Source of the DNA: Leptolyngbya ohadii IS1 | Lineage (GTDB): Bacteria; Cyanobacteriota; Cyanobacteriia; Elainellales; Elainellaceae | Assembly (NCBI RefSeq): GCF_002215035.1 | Contig: NZ_NKFP01000006.1 | Location: forward strand, 1,066,530-1,130,529 | Direction of reading: 5' to 3' | Length of the DNA: 64,000 bases | In this document: piece by piece, positions 1-8,473 of the stretch | Layout: the number at the start of each line of letters is the position of its first letter | Position numbering within the stretch: the stretch's first letter is position 1 | The notes under the pieces: generated by a model | What the model was told of the DNA's origin: nothing | The model's database searches: none | Seen by the model: the letters and a program-made list of their open reading frames with translations, nothing else | Made by a program: the position numbers and the translations under genes

Positions 1-762
1 CTGACCGTGATTCAGGTGATGCTAAACCCGTTCTCTAAGGGATTCAAAGTTACGCCCAAGGGAACTTCTAGCGATCGATTCTCGTTTAACTGGAATCTGG
101 CTTGGCCCCTCGTCATTTTGTTTATCACCACGGCAATTAGCCTCTGGGTTAACTTTGGTCTCTGTATGCTCAAGGGAGCCTGGATGGACACCGTGCCGCC
201 GGAAGTTGCGATCCAGGCAAAGGGCATTGGCTTGGGCTGGATCTGGAGTACCTACAACCTGATCATGCTGGGGATTGCGCTGCTGATTTTATTAGATGTG
301 CCGCGTCCCTGTATCTACGAATGGTTTAACCTGCATCGCACCGCCCGAATTTCGCTCAGCGATCGCGGCATCGAACGTAATTTTTGGGGCACGACCACCA
401 TGATCTCCGAAGTGGGCGCGGAGGTTGCCCTAACTCAGATTGATTTCCCCACGCCCCACGAAGGCGAAATCTTACCTGTGACGATCGAAATCCTGGAGCA
501 TCATCTGATTCTGAACGGTCGCGTCTCTCAGGTGACGCAGCAGCCCGATTATCTGGCAGTCCGGGTAACGTTTGAGCAGGTGACTTTGCCCCAGCAGCGA
601 TCGCTCGTAGAACTGCTGTTTTGCCGTCCGGGACAGTGGAAACGCCGTACTTCGCCGGGAGAATTTGAATCGCTGGTGCTGCTGTTTAGAATTCTGCTGC
701 GTCCGAAGGTGCTGTTCGATCGGAATGCGGATGTGAGTGCGGTGTCTGTGGCGCAAGTCTAA
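1..762 (+). CDS. Cellulose-synthase-like glycosyltransferase, C-terminal part (5' end outside window)
   Basis: The reading frame is open from base 1, so this is the 3' end of a longer gene; the GTG at 7 is probably not the true start. Visible are two hydrophobic segments (about residues 33-55 and 80-96), then a soluble C-terminal region of about 150 residues. The motifs LHRTARI and MISEVGAEVALTQ resemble the PilZ-type region that follows the last membrane helices of bacterial cellulose synthase catalytic subunits (BcsA). In that family this part binds cyclic di-GMP and gates glucan synthesis and export. The canonical PilZ motif is only partly recognisable, so nucleotide binding is uncertain. 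The family call rests on the C-terminus alone. Confidence 0.6.
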   Translation: MTVIQVMLNPFSKGFKVTPKGTSSDRFSFNWNLAWPLVILFITTAISLWVNFGLCMLKGAWMDTVPPEVAIQAKGIGLGWIWSTYNLIMLGIALLILLDVPRPCIYEWFNLHRTARISLSDRGIERNFWGTTTMISEVGAEVALTQIDFPTPHEGEILPVTIEILEHHLILNGRVSQVTQQPDYLAVRVTFEQVTLPQQRSLVELLFCRPGQWKRRTSPGEFESLVLLFRILLRPKVLFDRNADVSAVSVAQV

Positions 763-805
763 TGCAGTAAACTATATCGATGTAGCGCGATCGGAGAGTG
801 GAACC

Positions 806-1285
806 TTGCTAGACGAACAGGCAAAGAAAACAATGCTGCGGAAAATTCCCCACGGACTCTACATCTGCGGAGTCAAGGACGGGGAAGAGGTCAACGGCTT
901 TACCGCAAGCTGGGTGATGCAGGGTTCGTTTCAGCCGCCGCTGGTGATCAACTGCGTCAAGCAGGACTCCAAATCCCACGCCATGATTCAGTCCAGCCAG
1001 GTCTTTGCGCTAAGTATTCTGGAAGCCGGACAGAAGGAACTGGCGCAGAAGTTTTTTAAGCCGCAGCGACGGGTCGGCAACAAGTTTGAGGACGTGGAAT
1101 TCTACCTGGGCGAAACGGGCTGCCCCATCATTTCCGATACGCTGGGCTATGTGGAATGCCGTGTTGTGGGTTCCGTTGAGCAGGGCGATCACACCGTTTT
1201 TGTCGGTGAAGTGATTGCGGCGGGGGTACATCGCGAGGGTGATCCGCTCCTCCTGGAAAGCACAGGCTGGCAGTACGGTGGCTAG
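806..1285 (+). CDS. Flavin reductase family protein (FMN-binding split barrel)
   Basis: About 160 residues resembling the flavin-reductase-like FMN-binding split-barrel family, with the segments VNGFTASWVMQGSFQPPLV and INCVKQDSKSH typical of the flavin-binding core. Such proteins use NAD(P)H to reduce flavins or form a module of diflavin flavoproteins; this one is stand-alone and the partner is unknown. The TTG at 806 is chosen as start because a GGAG lies about 10 bases upstream and the residues after it (LDEQAKKTMLRKIPHG) look like a conserved N-terminus. The longer form from 737 would overlap the preceding gene. ATG 833 is an alternative. The tautomerase gene follows after 15 bases, probably co-transcribed. 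Confidence 0.75.
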   Translation: MLDEQAKKTMLRKIPHGLYICGVKDGEEVNGFTASWVMQGSFQPPLVINCVKQDSKSHAMIQSSQVFALSILEAGQKELAQKFFKPQRRVGNKFEDVEFYLGETGCPIISDTLGYVECRVVGSVEQGDHTVFVGEVIAAGVHREGDPLLLESTGWQYGG

Positions 1286-1300
1286 GCGCAGAGGGAAGAG

Positions 1301-1651
1301 ATGCCATTAATTAAAGTTCAAACCTCCGTTGCCTCCCCCGATCGCCCGGAGGTGGAAGCGATGCTCAAGCAGTTGTCCTCCAGTCTGGCAAAGCATCTGG
1401 GCAAGCCGGAATCCTATGTGATGACTGCCTTTGAACCCGATGTTGCCATGACCTTTGCAGGCACCACCGATCCGGTTTGCTACATCGAAATCAAGAGCGT
1501 GGGCACGATGAGTCCAATGCAGACTAAATCGATGAGCCAGGAATTTTGTACCCAGGTTCAGGAGAGTCTCGGTGTTCCCACCAACCGCACCTACATCGAA
1601 TTTGCCGATGCAAAAGGGGCAATGTGGGGCTGGAATGGCTCGACGTTCTGA
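1301..1651 (+). CDS. MIF / phenylpyruvate tautomerase family protein
   Basis: 116 residues, the usual size for macrophage migration inhibitory factor-like tautomerases. Proline follows the initiator methionine (MPLIKVQTSV); in this family the exposed N-terminal Pro is the catalytic base for keto-enol tautomerisation. Further family hallmarks are the SYVMTAFEPDVAMTF and CYIEIKSVG segments and the C-terminal GWNGSTF. The protein is probably a cytosolic homotrimer (family knowledge). The physiological substrate in cyanobacteria is unknown. It lies 15 bases after the flavin reductase gene; an RBS-like GGGAAGAG precedes the ATG. Confidence 0.85.
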   Translation: MPLIKVQTSVASPDRPEVEAMLKQLSSSLAKHLGKPESYVMTAFEPDVAMTFAGTTDPVCYIEIKSVGTMSPMQTKSMSQEFCTQVQESLGVPTNRTYIEFADAKGAMWGWNGSTF

Positions 1652-1794
1652 CCTCAAAACCCAACAATCCCACCTGATGTAGAACCTGATCGCCCAAAGC
1701 GCCTGCTACACTCTGTATGGTTAAGCTTTGTAACGGAACGAGCGCACCGTTATTCTGATAGGGACTCCGGTAGGGATATGAGTAGGGGGAATTC

Positions 1795-2478
1795 ATGCTG
1801 AAGGCTTTGCTGTTTGACCTGGACGGAACGATCGCGGATACCGATCCGGTTCACTATCAGAACTGGCAGGCAATCCTGCTGCCCTTTGGCATTACGATCG
1901 ATCGCCCCACCTATCGCACCCAGTTTAGCGGCAGACGCAATCAGGAAATCGTGCCGGAGATTTTGCCGCAGCTCTCGATCGCCGAAGGAGACGAACTGGG
2001 TCAGCGCAAGGAAGCGATGTTTCGCCAGCAGGCAGCCGCCGTTCTGCAACCCATGCCCGGACTCCTGGACATTCTTAAATGGGGGGAACAGAATCAGCTC
2101 AAGCGAGCGATCGTCACCAATGCCCCCGTGGAAAACGTGGAATTTATGCTGAACGTCCTGCATCTGGACGACGAATTTCCTCTAGTTATCCTGGGTGACG
2201 AACTCCCACGCGGCAAACCCGACCCCATGCCCTATTTAGCCGCCCTCGATCAGCTCGAAGTCACTGCCGCTGAAACGATCGCCTTTGAGGATTCCCCCTC
2301 TGGCATCCGTTCTGCCGTCGCCGCAGGCATTCCCACCGTCGGTATCGCCTCTACCCAAGCTCCCCAAAAGCTCTACGATCTGGGCGCGTTCCTGGTGATC
2401 GACGACTTCACCGCCCCCGATCTACTGTCTGTTTTGCAAAAGGCGATCGAAACCCCAAACCCAATTTCCATTTCCTAA
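1795..2478 (+). CDS. HAD-superfamily hydrolase, beta-phosphoglucomutase/phosphatase-like
   Basis: 227 residues with the haloacid dehalogenase motif I FDLDGT near the N-terminus (Asp8 nucleophile, Asp10 acid/base), motif II IVTNA, a Lys in RGKPDP, and motif IV FEDSPSGI with acidic metal ligands. An alpha-helical cap between motifs I and II suits subfamily IA, which includes beta-phosphoglucomutases and sugar-phosphate or phosphoglycolate phosphatases. Substrate cannot be fixed from sequence. GGGGG lies just upstream of the ATG. It stands alone between the tautomerase and gshA. Confidence 0.85.
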   Translation: MLKALLFDLDGTIADTDPVHYQNWQAILLPFGITIDRPTYRTQFSGRRNQEIVPEILPQLSIAEGDELGQRKEAMFRQQAAAVLQPMPGLLDILKWGEQNQLKRAIVTNAPVENVEFMLNVLHLDDEFPLVILGDELPRGKPDPMPYLAALDQLEVTAAETIAFEDSPSGIRSAVAAGIPTVGIASTQAPQKLYDLGAFLVIDDFTAPDLLSVLQKAIETPNPISIS

Positions 2479-2626
2479 CCAGAACCTAAATCAGACTACA
2501 AATCATCCTGCGATCGGCTTCCTCCCCTTTCCTCCTGTCATCCTCCTACCGGACTGCCCCGATCGAGCGATGCAAACCGCTCCTTTTCCGGGAAAATAGA
2601 TTTTGTGATTAGAGGCACTTTTTCCC

Positions 2627-3775
2627 ATGCTGTCAAAAGGCTTTGAAGTGGAAATGTACACGGGTACGCCGGACGGAGAGATCGTCGGGTTGTCCGATCG
2701 GATTGTTGCCGATTTGCATGGGTTTGTCCGGGAGCCGGATAGCCGCAACGTTGAATATACGACGGCTCCGCTCTATCGCTACGAACGGCTGCTGTGCGAG
2801 CTAGTGCGTCCGCGTCGAGAACTTCGCGCCTATTTGAGCAAGCTGGGCAACTATACGCTGATCCCCGGCAGTACGCTAGCTTTGAGCGGGGGCGATCGCT
2901 TCTACCGCTCCGATCCCGGCAATCCCTACCACACCTATATTGAGCAGACCTACGGCACGTCCGTCGTGACGGCGAGTATTCATATCAACGTCGGTATTAG
3001 CGATCCCGATGTGCTGATGCGTGCCTGTCGGCTGGTGCGCGTGGAGGCTCCCCTGTACCTTTCCCTCAGTGCGGCTTCCCCTTTCCTGGATGGCAAAGTG
3101 ACGGGCTTCCATTCCACCCGCTGGGGACTGTTCCCCAAGACTCCGGCAGAAGTGCCCCTGTTTGAAAGCCATCGCCACTATATCGACTGGACAGAGGAAC
3201 AGCTTCAGCTCGGCACGATGCAAAACGTGCGTCACCTCTGGTCTTCCGTGCGTCCAAACGGCGATCGTCGTCCCTATAGCCTGAACCGTCTGGAGCTAAG
3301 AATTTGCGATCTGATGACTGACCCAATCGCCCTGTTAGCCCTAACTGCGCTGCTAGAGGCTCGTCTGCTTCAGATCATTCAAAACCCCGAACTCGATCCG
3401 CTGGAGTCCAGTCTGCTGCCAGCAAGCGATCGGGCTGAAACCCTGGTTGCCCTCACCGATGCCAACGAAACTGCTGCCGCCAAGCTTAGCCTCGACGCGG
3501 AACTGCACCACTGGCGCGACGGGCGCAAAATCCTGGCGCGGGACTGGATTGAGGAGCTGTATCAGGAAGTCTGGGGAACAGCAAAACAAGACGGCTTTAG
3601 CTGCTTCCTGCTGCCTCTGAAGAAAATCCTGCGGGAAGGCAACGAGGCACAGCGCTGGCTGAAGCAAATTGAACAGGGAGACGATCCGCAAACGGTAATG
3701 AGACGGGCGATCGATCGAGTGGCGGTTGAAGAATTGGCTTTGGCAGACGAAATTTGTCAGCCGCTAGTCGCCTGA
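2627..3775 (+). CDS. gshA: Glutamate-cysteine ligase, cyanobacterial type
   Basis: 382 residues matching the cyanobacterial glutamate-cysteine ligase group, the ATP-dependent enzyme that joins glutamate and cysteine in the first step of glutathione synthesis. Segments seen are the N-terminal MLSKGFEVEMYTG, the core RNVEYTTAPLYRYERLL, the glutamine-synthetase-like strand ASIHINVGISDPD and the RLELRICDLMTDP block, in the order expected of GCS2-type ligases. The protein is soluble. The glutathione synthetase gene is not in this window. Start ATG 2627 gives the expected N-terminus. Confidence 0.88.
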   Translation: MLSKGFEVEMYTGTPDGEIVGLSDRIVADLHGFVREPDSRNVEYTTAPLYRYERLLCELVRPRRELRAYLSKLGNYTLIPGSTLALSGGDRFYRSDPGNPYHTYIEQTYGTSVVTASIHINVGISDPDVLMRACRLVRVEAPLYLSLSAASPFLDGKVTGFHSTRWGLFPKTPAEVPLFESHRHYIDWTEEQLQLGTMQNVRHLWSSVRPNGDRRPYSLNRLELRICDLMTDPIALLALTALLEARLLQIIQNPELDPLESSLLPASDRAETLVALTDANETAAAKLSLDAELHHWRDGRKILARDWIEELYQEVWGTAKQDGFSCFLLPLKKILREGNEAQRWLKQIEQGDDPQTVMRRAIDRVAVEELALADEICQPLVA

Positions 3776-3824
3776 TCCGCAGACGCAGATACTTGATTTG
3801 GCTTCACAAAACTCCTTCCCCTCG

Positions 3825-3922
3825 TTCCAATGCTCTGCGTTGGAATGCCTTTGAGAGGCTCTGCCTCTAGATCGTAATTTGCGGCAGAGCCGCATCCGAC
3901 CCGTATCCAGGCTCAGCCTGGA
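3825..3922. repeat. Chain of four short hairpins (REP-like dispersed element)
   Basis: Four consecutive inverted repeats within about 100 bases: 3825-3845 (TTCCAA/TTGGAA arms), 3854-3868 (AGAGGC/GCCTCT), 3881-3893 (GCGGC/GCCGC) and 3906-3922 (TCCAGGC/GCCTGGA). All loops share a CTC/CTCTG or AGA/CAG core. The element lies between the convergent 3' ends of gshA and the SirB1-like gene, which suits a palindromic intergenic repeat that could also end transcription. Confidence 0.7.
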
Positions 3923-3965
3923 CACCAGATTTGCCAGATTTACTCACAGTGAGAAAATTTGCTCT

Positions 3966-3990
3966 TGTAGGGTGAGCATCTTGCCCACCC
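3966..3990. repeat. Dispersed repeat whose complement reads GGQDAHPT, copy 1
   Basis: TAGGGTGAGCATCTTGCCCA with inverted-repeat arms (GGGTG...CACCC). A related sequence in the other orientation lies at 12334-12357, where it codes the last residues of the phosphatase gene. This resembles the short motif that often produces GQDAHPT at protein ends in cyanobacterial genomes. Confidence 0.55.
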
Positions 3991-4002
3991 AGTTGAATCG
4001 CC

Positions 4003-4827
4003 CTAAACTTCCCGCCCCATCCGCCGCAGCAGTTCCCGAACCACGGTTGAATCCTGGGCATCGGGGACTTGCAGCAGATAATCTTCTAAGTCCTGACTGG
4101 CTTCTGTCCAGCGTCCGGTCTGGTAGTAGAGCAAACCGCGATCGCGTTGGTCGATCGGTGAGTCGGGGAAGAGGAGGAGGATGCGCTCAATGGTTGCCAG
4201 CGATCGGGGAATGTCGCTCTGATTGAGATAAATGACCTTAAGGTTGTTCAGCATCCGCACCAGGAAATAGTGGGCGGTGACGGGCTGGAGAAATTCCGGG
4301 CGCATTTCGATCGGTCTGCCGTAGATCTCGCTGAGTCGCTGCTGACAGTCTTCGGCAAACAGGACTTCGCCCTGGCTGAACGGATCGACAAAGATCTGCA
4401 TCTCATCGATTACGGGACGAATCAAAAAATGTCCCGGCATCCCCACACCCACCATCGGAAAGTCCAGCCGTTTTGCTACTTCCAGATAGACCAGCGATAG
4501 GGTGATCGGAATTCCTGTGCGGCGATCGATCACCTGATTCAGGTAGCTGTTTTCCGGCTCGTAGTAGCTGTCCTTGTTGCCGTAATATCCCAGGTCTTCG
4601 TAGAGGTACTGGTTAATCGTTTTAATGATGCGAAGCGGATATGCCTCTTCTGGCAGGCGCTCTTTGATCTCCGCTGCCATCGTGTCCAGCGCGTTCAGGT
4701 ATTCCTCCGCGTCGAGATCCGGGTATTCTTCCTGCGCCAGATAGAGGGCTGCTTTTGCCAGATCGATCGCCTCATCGGGCTGACGGATCTCCTGGTAGAA
4801 TCGCTGTCGCGCCAGGGGAAAATCCAT
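4003..4827 (-). CDS. SirB1-like transglutaminase-fold protein with C-terminal TPR
   Basis: 274 residues. The N-terminal two thirds match the SirB1/transglutaminase-like superfamily, with conserved YYGNKDSYYEPENSYL and RRTGIPITLSLVYLEVA blocks and a histidine in GMPGHFLIRP. The classical transglutaminase Cys is not obvious, and family members are generally not shown to be enzymes. The C-terminal part (about 190-265) has two TPR-like helical repeats suited to protein contacts. Predicted soluble, function unknown. The gene is convergent with gshA; its stop lies just past the hairpin repeats. Confidence 0.8.
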   Translation of the reverse strand: MDFPLARQRFYQEIRQPDEAIDLAKAALYLAQEEYPDLDAEEYLNALDTMAAEIKERLPEEAYPLRIIKTINQYLYEDLGYYGNKDSYYEPENSYLNQVIDRRTGIPITLSLVYLEVAKRLDFPMVGVGMPGHFLIRPVIDEMQIFVDPFSQGEVLFAEDCQQRLSEIYGRPIEMRPEFLQPVTAHYFLVRMLNNLKVIYLNQSDIPRSLATIERILLLFPDSPIDQRDRGLLYYQTGRWTEASQDLEDYLLQVPDAQDSTVVRELLRRMGREV

Positions 4828-4873
4828 ACGGGTATCCTTTCAAACGTTTCTCACCTGTCTAGTTTAGCTTTTG

Positions 4874-6556
4874 TTAATAGTCCCTCCCGGAACCAAACTT
4901 CCAGGCATCTCGCCAGCGATCAAATCGGTATTGCCATGATTCTGATCCGACCCGCCCCCCTTGTTCCTCCTGAGAGCCGACCCGCCCCCCTAGCTCCCCA
5001 TCTATTTTTTCCGCTCCTGCGGAGCGAGTGGGGGGAACCTTTAAATCCTTCTCTTTGGAAGTCAAGTTTTTTAGCGGAAGGGAGGACAACAAATGATACA
5101 GACCCAAATTTGCAAAGTGTCCCGTCCAGTCCAGCAGTGCCGGAATGCCGACCTGGGGAATGATTTTGAGGACGATCGCCGGATGCTTAATCCCCACCTG
5201 CATCAGGGTTTGAAGCAGGGCAGGAAACTGAACCACATCCTGAAGAAAGGGCTTTAATACCGGATCGCCCAACTGCTGCATTTCCTGGAAGACCGCAGAA
5301 AGCAGACCGTTGATCTGATTGGGGTCGATCGCCTGATTCGATCGCACACTCATTGCCTTTTGAAACAGCCAGGTGACGCTGAGGCTGGGCTGATAGGGCT
5401 GAAGTAGATTGAGGGACGATCGATCGAGCTGATCTCCGTTCAGAGCTGCATCCACCCCCGTTGTTAATCGTTGTAAATGGCGAATCATTGCCCCAAATCC
5501 GCCAAAGCTGAGCGGCGACTGTGCCCCACTGCTGTCTCCGATCGCCAGAAACCGATCCCACGGCGACTGAAGCGGGCTATCCCGATAGCAGGGAAAGAAG
5601 CCAAACAGCGCCCGCTTGAATTGCAGTTCTGCCAGATCAACGGACTGGTACTGCGGCAGCAAGGTCAGATAATCTTCAAAAATTTGCTCCAGACTGGGAC
5701 GGTCGGGATGGGCATCCAGGTAGGTAAACAGATAGGTCGTGCGTCCATCCCGCGCTGGGAACGCCTCCCAGAAATACTGACACTGGTTTTGCAGCGGCGT
5801 AATCGAGGCAAACAGATCGCCCGTTTCGTTCACCGGAAATCCTGTTGCGCAGGTTCCCACTACCAGGCACACCGCATCCGGCTTTTTGCCCCCCCGAATC
5901 TGACGAACGATCGGCGAAAAATGCCCCATCGCATCAATCAGCAGCCGAGCCGTCAGCGTAGACTGTTCCAAATCCTGGGATGAATTCTGAGCCGTGACGG
6001 TGACTTTGACCCCATTCGGATGAACGATCGCCCCCTCAAACGCCGTATTTTCCAGCAGATGCCCCCCCGCCTCCAGAAACCGCTGCTTCAGTCGCTCCAG
6101 CAGATACACCGGATCAACGCCCACATTCAGCACATCCCGCACCGCCAGACTCACCCCCGCATGGAAGCGAATCTGCACCGGATTAAACTCCGTGGCGATC
6201 GCCTCTTCCAGCTCTTCATTGGTCAGCAGCCCCATCTCCGTCAGAACGTGCAGTTCCCGCCGCGAAATGTTCCATTCCTGATCCCGTCCCCGCAGCCTGC
6301 CCCGCTCAATCAGCGCCACCTTCCAGCCCTTCTGTGCCAGTGCCGCCCCCAGCATGATCCCCAGCGTCCCGCCGCAAATCACCGCATCCCACGCGATCGC
6401 CTCTCCCAAGTCCGGGCTAACCGTCACCACCTCCGAAATTGGCAAAGGCGCAGTGGATTTATAGGAGTCCCACAGGCGATCGACCCGCCGTAACCCCTCT
6501 AAGGGATTTCCCGGAATCTGCGACAAAATTTCCTCAGTCAGGCTCATCTTTTCCAC
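4874..6556 (-). CDS. FAD-dependent oxidoreductase with repeat-derived insertion near the C-terminus
   Basis: 560 residues. A Rossmann FAD motif appears as ICGGTLGIMLGAALAQKG (about residues 60-78) followed by VALIERG, and a second FAD segment as FLAIGDSSGAQSPLSFGGFG (about 340-360), as in the geranylgeranyl-reductase/lycopene-cyclase-like flavoprotein superfamily. The substrate is unknown. The C-terminal end RWRDAWKFGSG looks conserved, but residues about 505-537, just before it, are Gly/Arg/Glu-rich and are encoded by a palindromic intergenic-type repeat (4975-5038) plus a partial duplicate. The reading frame stays open through it. The gene lies 47 bases beyond the SirB1-like gene on the same strand, and the next gene upstream is the frameshifted HIT-like gene, so an operon is possible. 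Confidence 0.8.
   Translation of the reverse strand: MEKMSLTEEILSQIPGNPLEGLRRVDRLWDSYKSTAPLPISEVVTVSPDLGEAIAWDAVICGGTLGIMLGAALAQKGWKVALIERGRLRGRDQEWNISRRELHVLTEMGLLTNEELEEAIATEFNPVQIRFHAGVSLAVRDVLNVGVDPVYLLERLKQRFLEAGGHLLENTAFEGAIVHPNGVKVTVTAQNSSQDLEQSTLTARLLIDAMGHFSPIVRQIRGGKKPDAVCLVVGTCATGFPVNETGDLFASITPLQNQCQYFWEAFPARDGRTTYLFTYLDAHPDRPSLEQIFEDYLTLLPQYQSVDLAELQFKRALFGFFPCYRDSPLQSPWDRFLAIGDSSGAQSPLSFGGFGAMIRHLQRLTTGVDAALNGDQLDRSSLNLLQPYQPSLSVTWLFQKAMSVRSNQAIDPNQINGLLSAVFQEMQQLGDPVLKPFLQDVVQFPALLQTLMQVGIKHPAIVLKIIPQVGIPALLDWTGHFANLGLYHLLSSLPLKNLTSKEKDLKVPPTRSAGAEKIDGELGGRVGSQEEQGGRVGSESWQYRFDRWRDAWKFGSGRDY
4975..5038. repeat. C-rich palindromic dispersed repeat, copy inside the FAD oxidoreductase gene
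   Basis: Plus-strand pattern: GCCCCCCTAGCTCCCC, a T-rich spacer, CCGCTCCTGCGGAGCG, then AGTGGGGGGAAC, so C-rich and G-rich arms flank an inner palindrome. A second copy with the same order and few differences lies in non-coding DNA at 8353-8413. A partial duplicate of the left arm (CCGACCCGCCCCCCTTG) lies at 4948-4963. Confidence 0.8.
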
Positions 6557-6588
6557 CAGTAAAACTTTTTCTCGATCGCTCTTTAGGG

Positions 6589-7036
6589 CTACCCCATTTT
6601 CTGATACTGCTCGATCGCCGCTGCAATGTTGCTCATCAATTGCTGATCCCGCTCTCGATCGAACGCAGGTGCATTTTTCCAGTCATAGAACCAAACTGGC
6701 TTACGCCGCCTTTCCTCCGGCTCCGTCGCGTACCTCGGAAATACATGGGCATGGAGTGCCGCTTCACTGTTTCCCAGAATTTCATAGTTAATCCGAGCTG
6801 CGCCCGTCACTTTCAGCAGAGCATCGCCCAAAACCGTCATATCCCGCAAAAAGCCAATTCGCTGCTCCATCGACAAAGCATTGAGATCCGGCACAACCGG
6901 ATCAGGCAGCAGCAAAGAATACCCCCGCAAAAACTGCACATCCCCAACACCACCCACCCGGACGCAACCCGACAAATAACCTTCGGGTTAACCCCCGCTG
7001 CGCTTCCTCTACCCGCCGATGAATCAAAGTAGACAT
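6589..7036 (-). pseudogene. HIT-like protein gene broken by two single-base frameshifts
   Basis: Read across three frames, the minus strand gives one plausible protein: MSTLIHRRVEEAQRG (ATG at 7036), then NPKVICRVASGWVVLG, then DVQFLRGYSLLLPDPVV to the end, with an ALHAHVFPRY histidine-triad-like motif and a YDW block. Each shift needs one extra G in a G run: the plus-strand C5 at 6992-6996 and C4 at 6942-6945. The downstream 128-residue frame from 6975 keeps most of the domain. Histidine-triad proteins hydrolyse or transfer nucleotides; here the triad is shortened. Two losses in homopolymers could be sequencing errors, so the gene may be intact in the organism. A good RBS (GGAG...AGGTGG) precedes the ATG at 7036. 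Confidence 0.65.
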
Positions 7037-7080
7037 CCTGCGCCACCTATCTCCCCTATCTCAACAACCCACAAACTTCC

Positions 7081-7160
7081 TCATCCCCTATCTACTCCCC
7101 ACTCCCACTCCCCACTCCCCTCATCCTCCCATCTACCCATCTACCCATCCACTCCTACAC
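7081..7160. repeat. Pyrimidine-rich minisatellite (CCCACTCCC / CTACCCAT units)
   Basis: Strongly strand-biased C/T-rich DNA with ACTCCCC units (7093-7120) and ATCTACCCAT repeats (about 7130-7148), upstream of the DAHP synthase gene. The same kind of sequence recurs at 16.86-17.06 kb, 18.52-18.68 kb and 46.58-46.78 kb. Confidence 0.6.
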
Positions 7161-7255
7161 CTCCCAGAGTTCGGTAGAATGTTTTGGGCAAACTGTATTT
7201 AATATGCCTTTTCCCCAGCCTGCCGCTGCTGAACCGCAACCCTGTGAGTTGACCA

Positions 7256-8329
7256 ATGCATAAGATTTTTGATTTGCACGTCGTTGAAACCCGCCCGCTA
7301 ATCAGTCCCGCCATGCTCCACCACGAACTGCCCATTACCGAAACGGCAGCAACCCTGGTCGGAGAAACCCGCGATCGCATCCGCCATATTCTGCAAGCGG
7401 AGGATCAGCGGCTCCTGGTCATTGTCGGACCCTGCTCCGTTCATGATGTGAATGCGGCGCTGGAGTATGGCGAGAAGCTAGTTAAACTGCGGAAGGAACT
7501 GGAGGACGACCTGGAAATTGTGATGCGGGTCTACTTCGAGAAGCCGCGCACCACGATCGGCTGGAAGGGCTTAATCAACGATCCGCATCTGGACGGCAGC
7601 TACGACATCAACACCGGACTCCGCACTGCCCGTAGACTGCTCCTCGACCTGGCACAGCTTGGACTCCCTGCCGCCACGGAACTGCTCGACCCGATCATTC
7701 CCCAGTACATTGCAGACGCGATTTCCTGGACGGCGATCGGGGCAAGAACGACAGAAAGCCAGACCCACCGCGAAATGGCATCCGGGCTGTCGATGCCGAT
7801 CGGCTTCAAGAACAATACGGATGGCAGTCTGTCCGCCGCCACAAACGCTATGCTGGCAGCCAGTCAGCCCCACCGCTTCCTGGGAATTAATCTGGACGGC
7901 TTGGCAAGTATTGTTACCACGACGGGCAATCCCGACGGACATCTCGTTCTGCGGGGCGGCAAGCACGGTCCTAATTACGATGCAGATCATGTCCAGCACG
8001 CCGCAAAGGAACTGGCACGGATGAAGCTAAACAGCCGTTTGATGATCGATTGCAGCCACGATAACGCCGGAAAGGATCACACTCGCCAGCCTCTCATTCT
8101 GGAGAATATCGCCGAGCAGTTGGGGGCAGGTTCAAAGCACATCATGGGCGTGATGGTGGAAAGCCACCTCGTCGCGGGCAAGCAAAACATCCCCCAAGAC
8201 CTGAGCCAGCTCACCTACGGACAAAGCATCACCGATGCCTGCGTAGACTGGAATACCACGACCGAAATGCTGCGATCGCTGGCAAAGTCTGTGCTGCATC
8301 AGCCGCGCCGCGCGACGGAAGTGGTTTAG
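7256..8329 (+). CDS. aroF: 3-deoxy-7-phosphoheptulonate (DAHP) synthase, type I
   Basis: 357 residues, the normal length for type I alpha DAHP synthases. The enzyme condenses phosphoenolpyruvate with erythrose 4-phosphate, the first step of the shikimate pathway. Motifs seen are VGPCSVHDVNAALEYGEKL, YFEKPRTTIGWKGLINDP, GARTTESQTHREMASGLSMP, GFKNNTDGS, the HLVLRGGKHGPNY metal/phosphate region and MIDCSHDNAGKDH. The N-terminal extension carrying ITETAAT and the VGETRDRI helix suits a feedback-regulated enzyme, but which amino acid inhibits it cannot be told. The gene is monocistronic, between repeat-rich spacers. Confidence 0.92.
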   Translation: MHKIFDLHVVETRPLISPAMLHHELPITETAATLVGETRDRIRHILQAEDQRLLVIVGPCSVHDVNAALEYGEKLVKLRKELEDDLEIVMRVYFEKPRTTIGWKGLINDPHLDGSYDINTGLRTARRLLLDLAQLGLPAATELLDPIIPQYIADAISWTAIGARTTESQTHREMASGLSMPIGFKNNTDGSLSAATNAMLAASQPHRFLGINLDGLASIVTTTGNPDGHLVLRGGKHGPNYDADHVQHAAKELARMKLNSRLMIDCSHDNAGKDHTRQPLILENIAEQLGAGSKHIMGVMVESHLVAGKQNIPQDLSQLTYGQSITDACVDWNTTTEMLRSLAKSVLHQPRRATEVV

Positions 8330-8352
8330 CTTTGGTCTGAATTGCTGAAATC

Positions 8353-8413
8353 CGAGCCGCCCCCCTAACCCCCCATTTATTTCTTCCGCTCCTGAGGAGC
8401 GAGTGGGGGGAAC
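8353..8413. repeat. C-rich palindromic dispersed repeat, intergenic copy
   Basis: The same element as inside the FAD oxidoreductase gene at 4975-5038: GCCCCCCTAACCCCCC, T-rich spacer, CCGCTCCTGAGGAGCG, AGTGGGGGGAAC. It lies between DAHP synthase and the racemase gene and could form a hairpin separating the two transcripts. Confidence 0.8.
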
Positions 8414-8473
8414 TGTTTTGTAGATTTTTTAATAGAAAAACGAATAAAAGTACCAATAGAAAAACGAACCGAA

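Noticed and set aside
3867-4061. Minus-strand frame with GGQDAHPT
   Set aside because: It is a translation of intergenic repeats between gshA and the SirB1-like gene.
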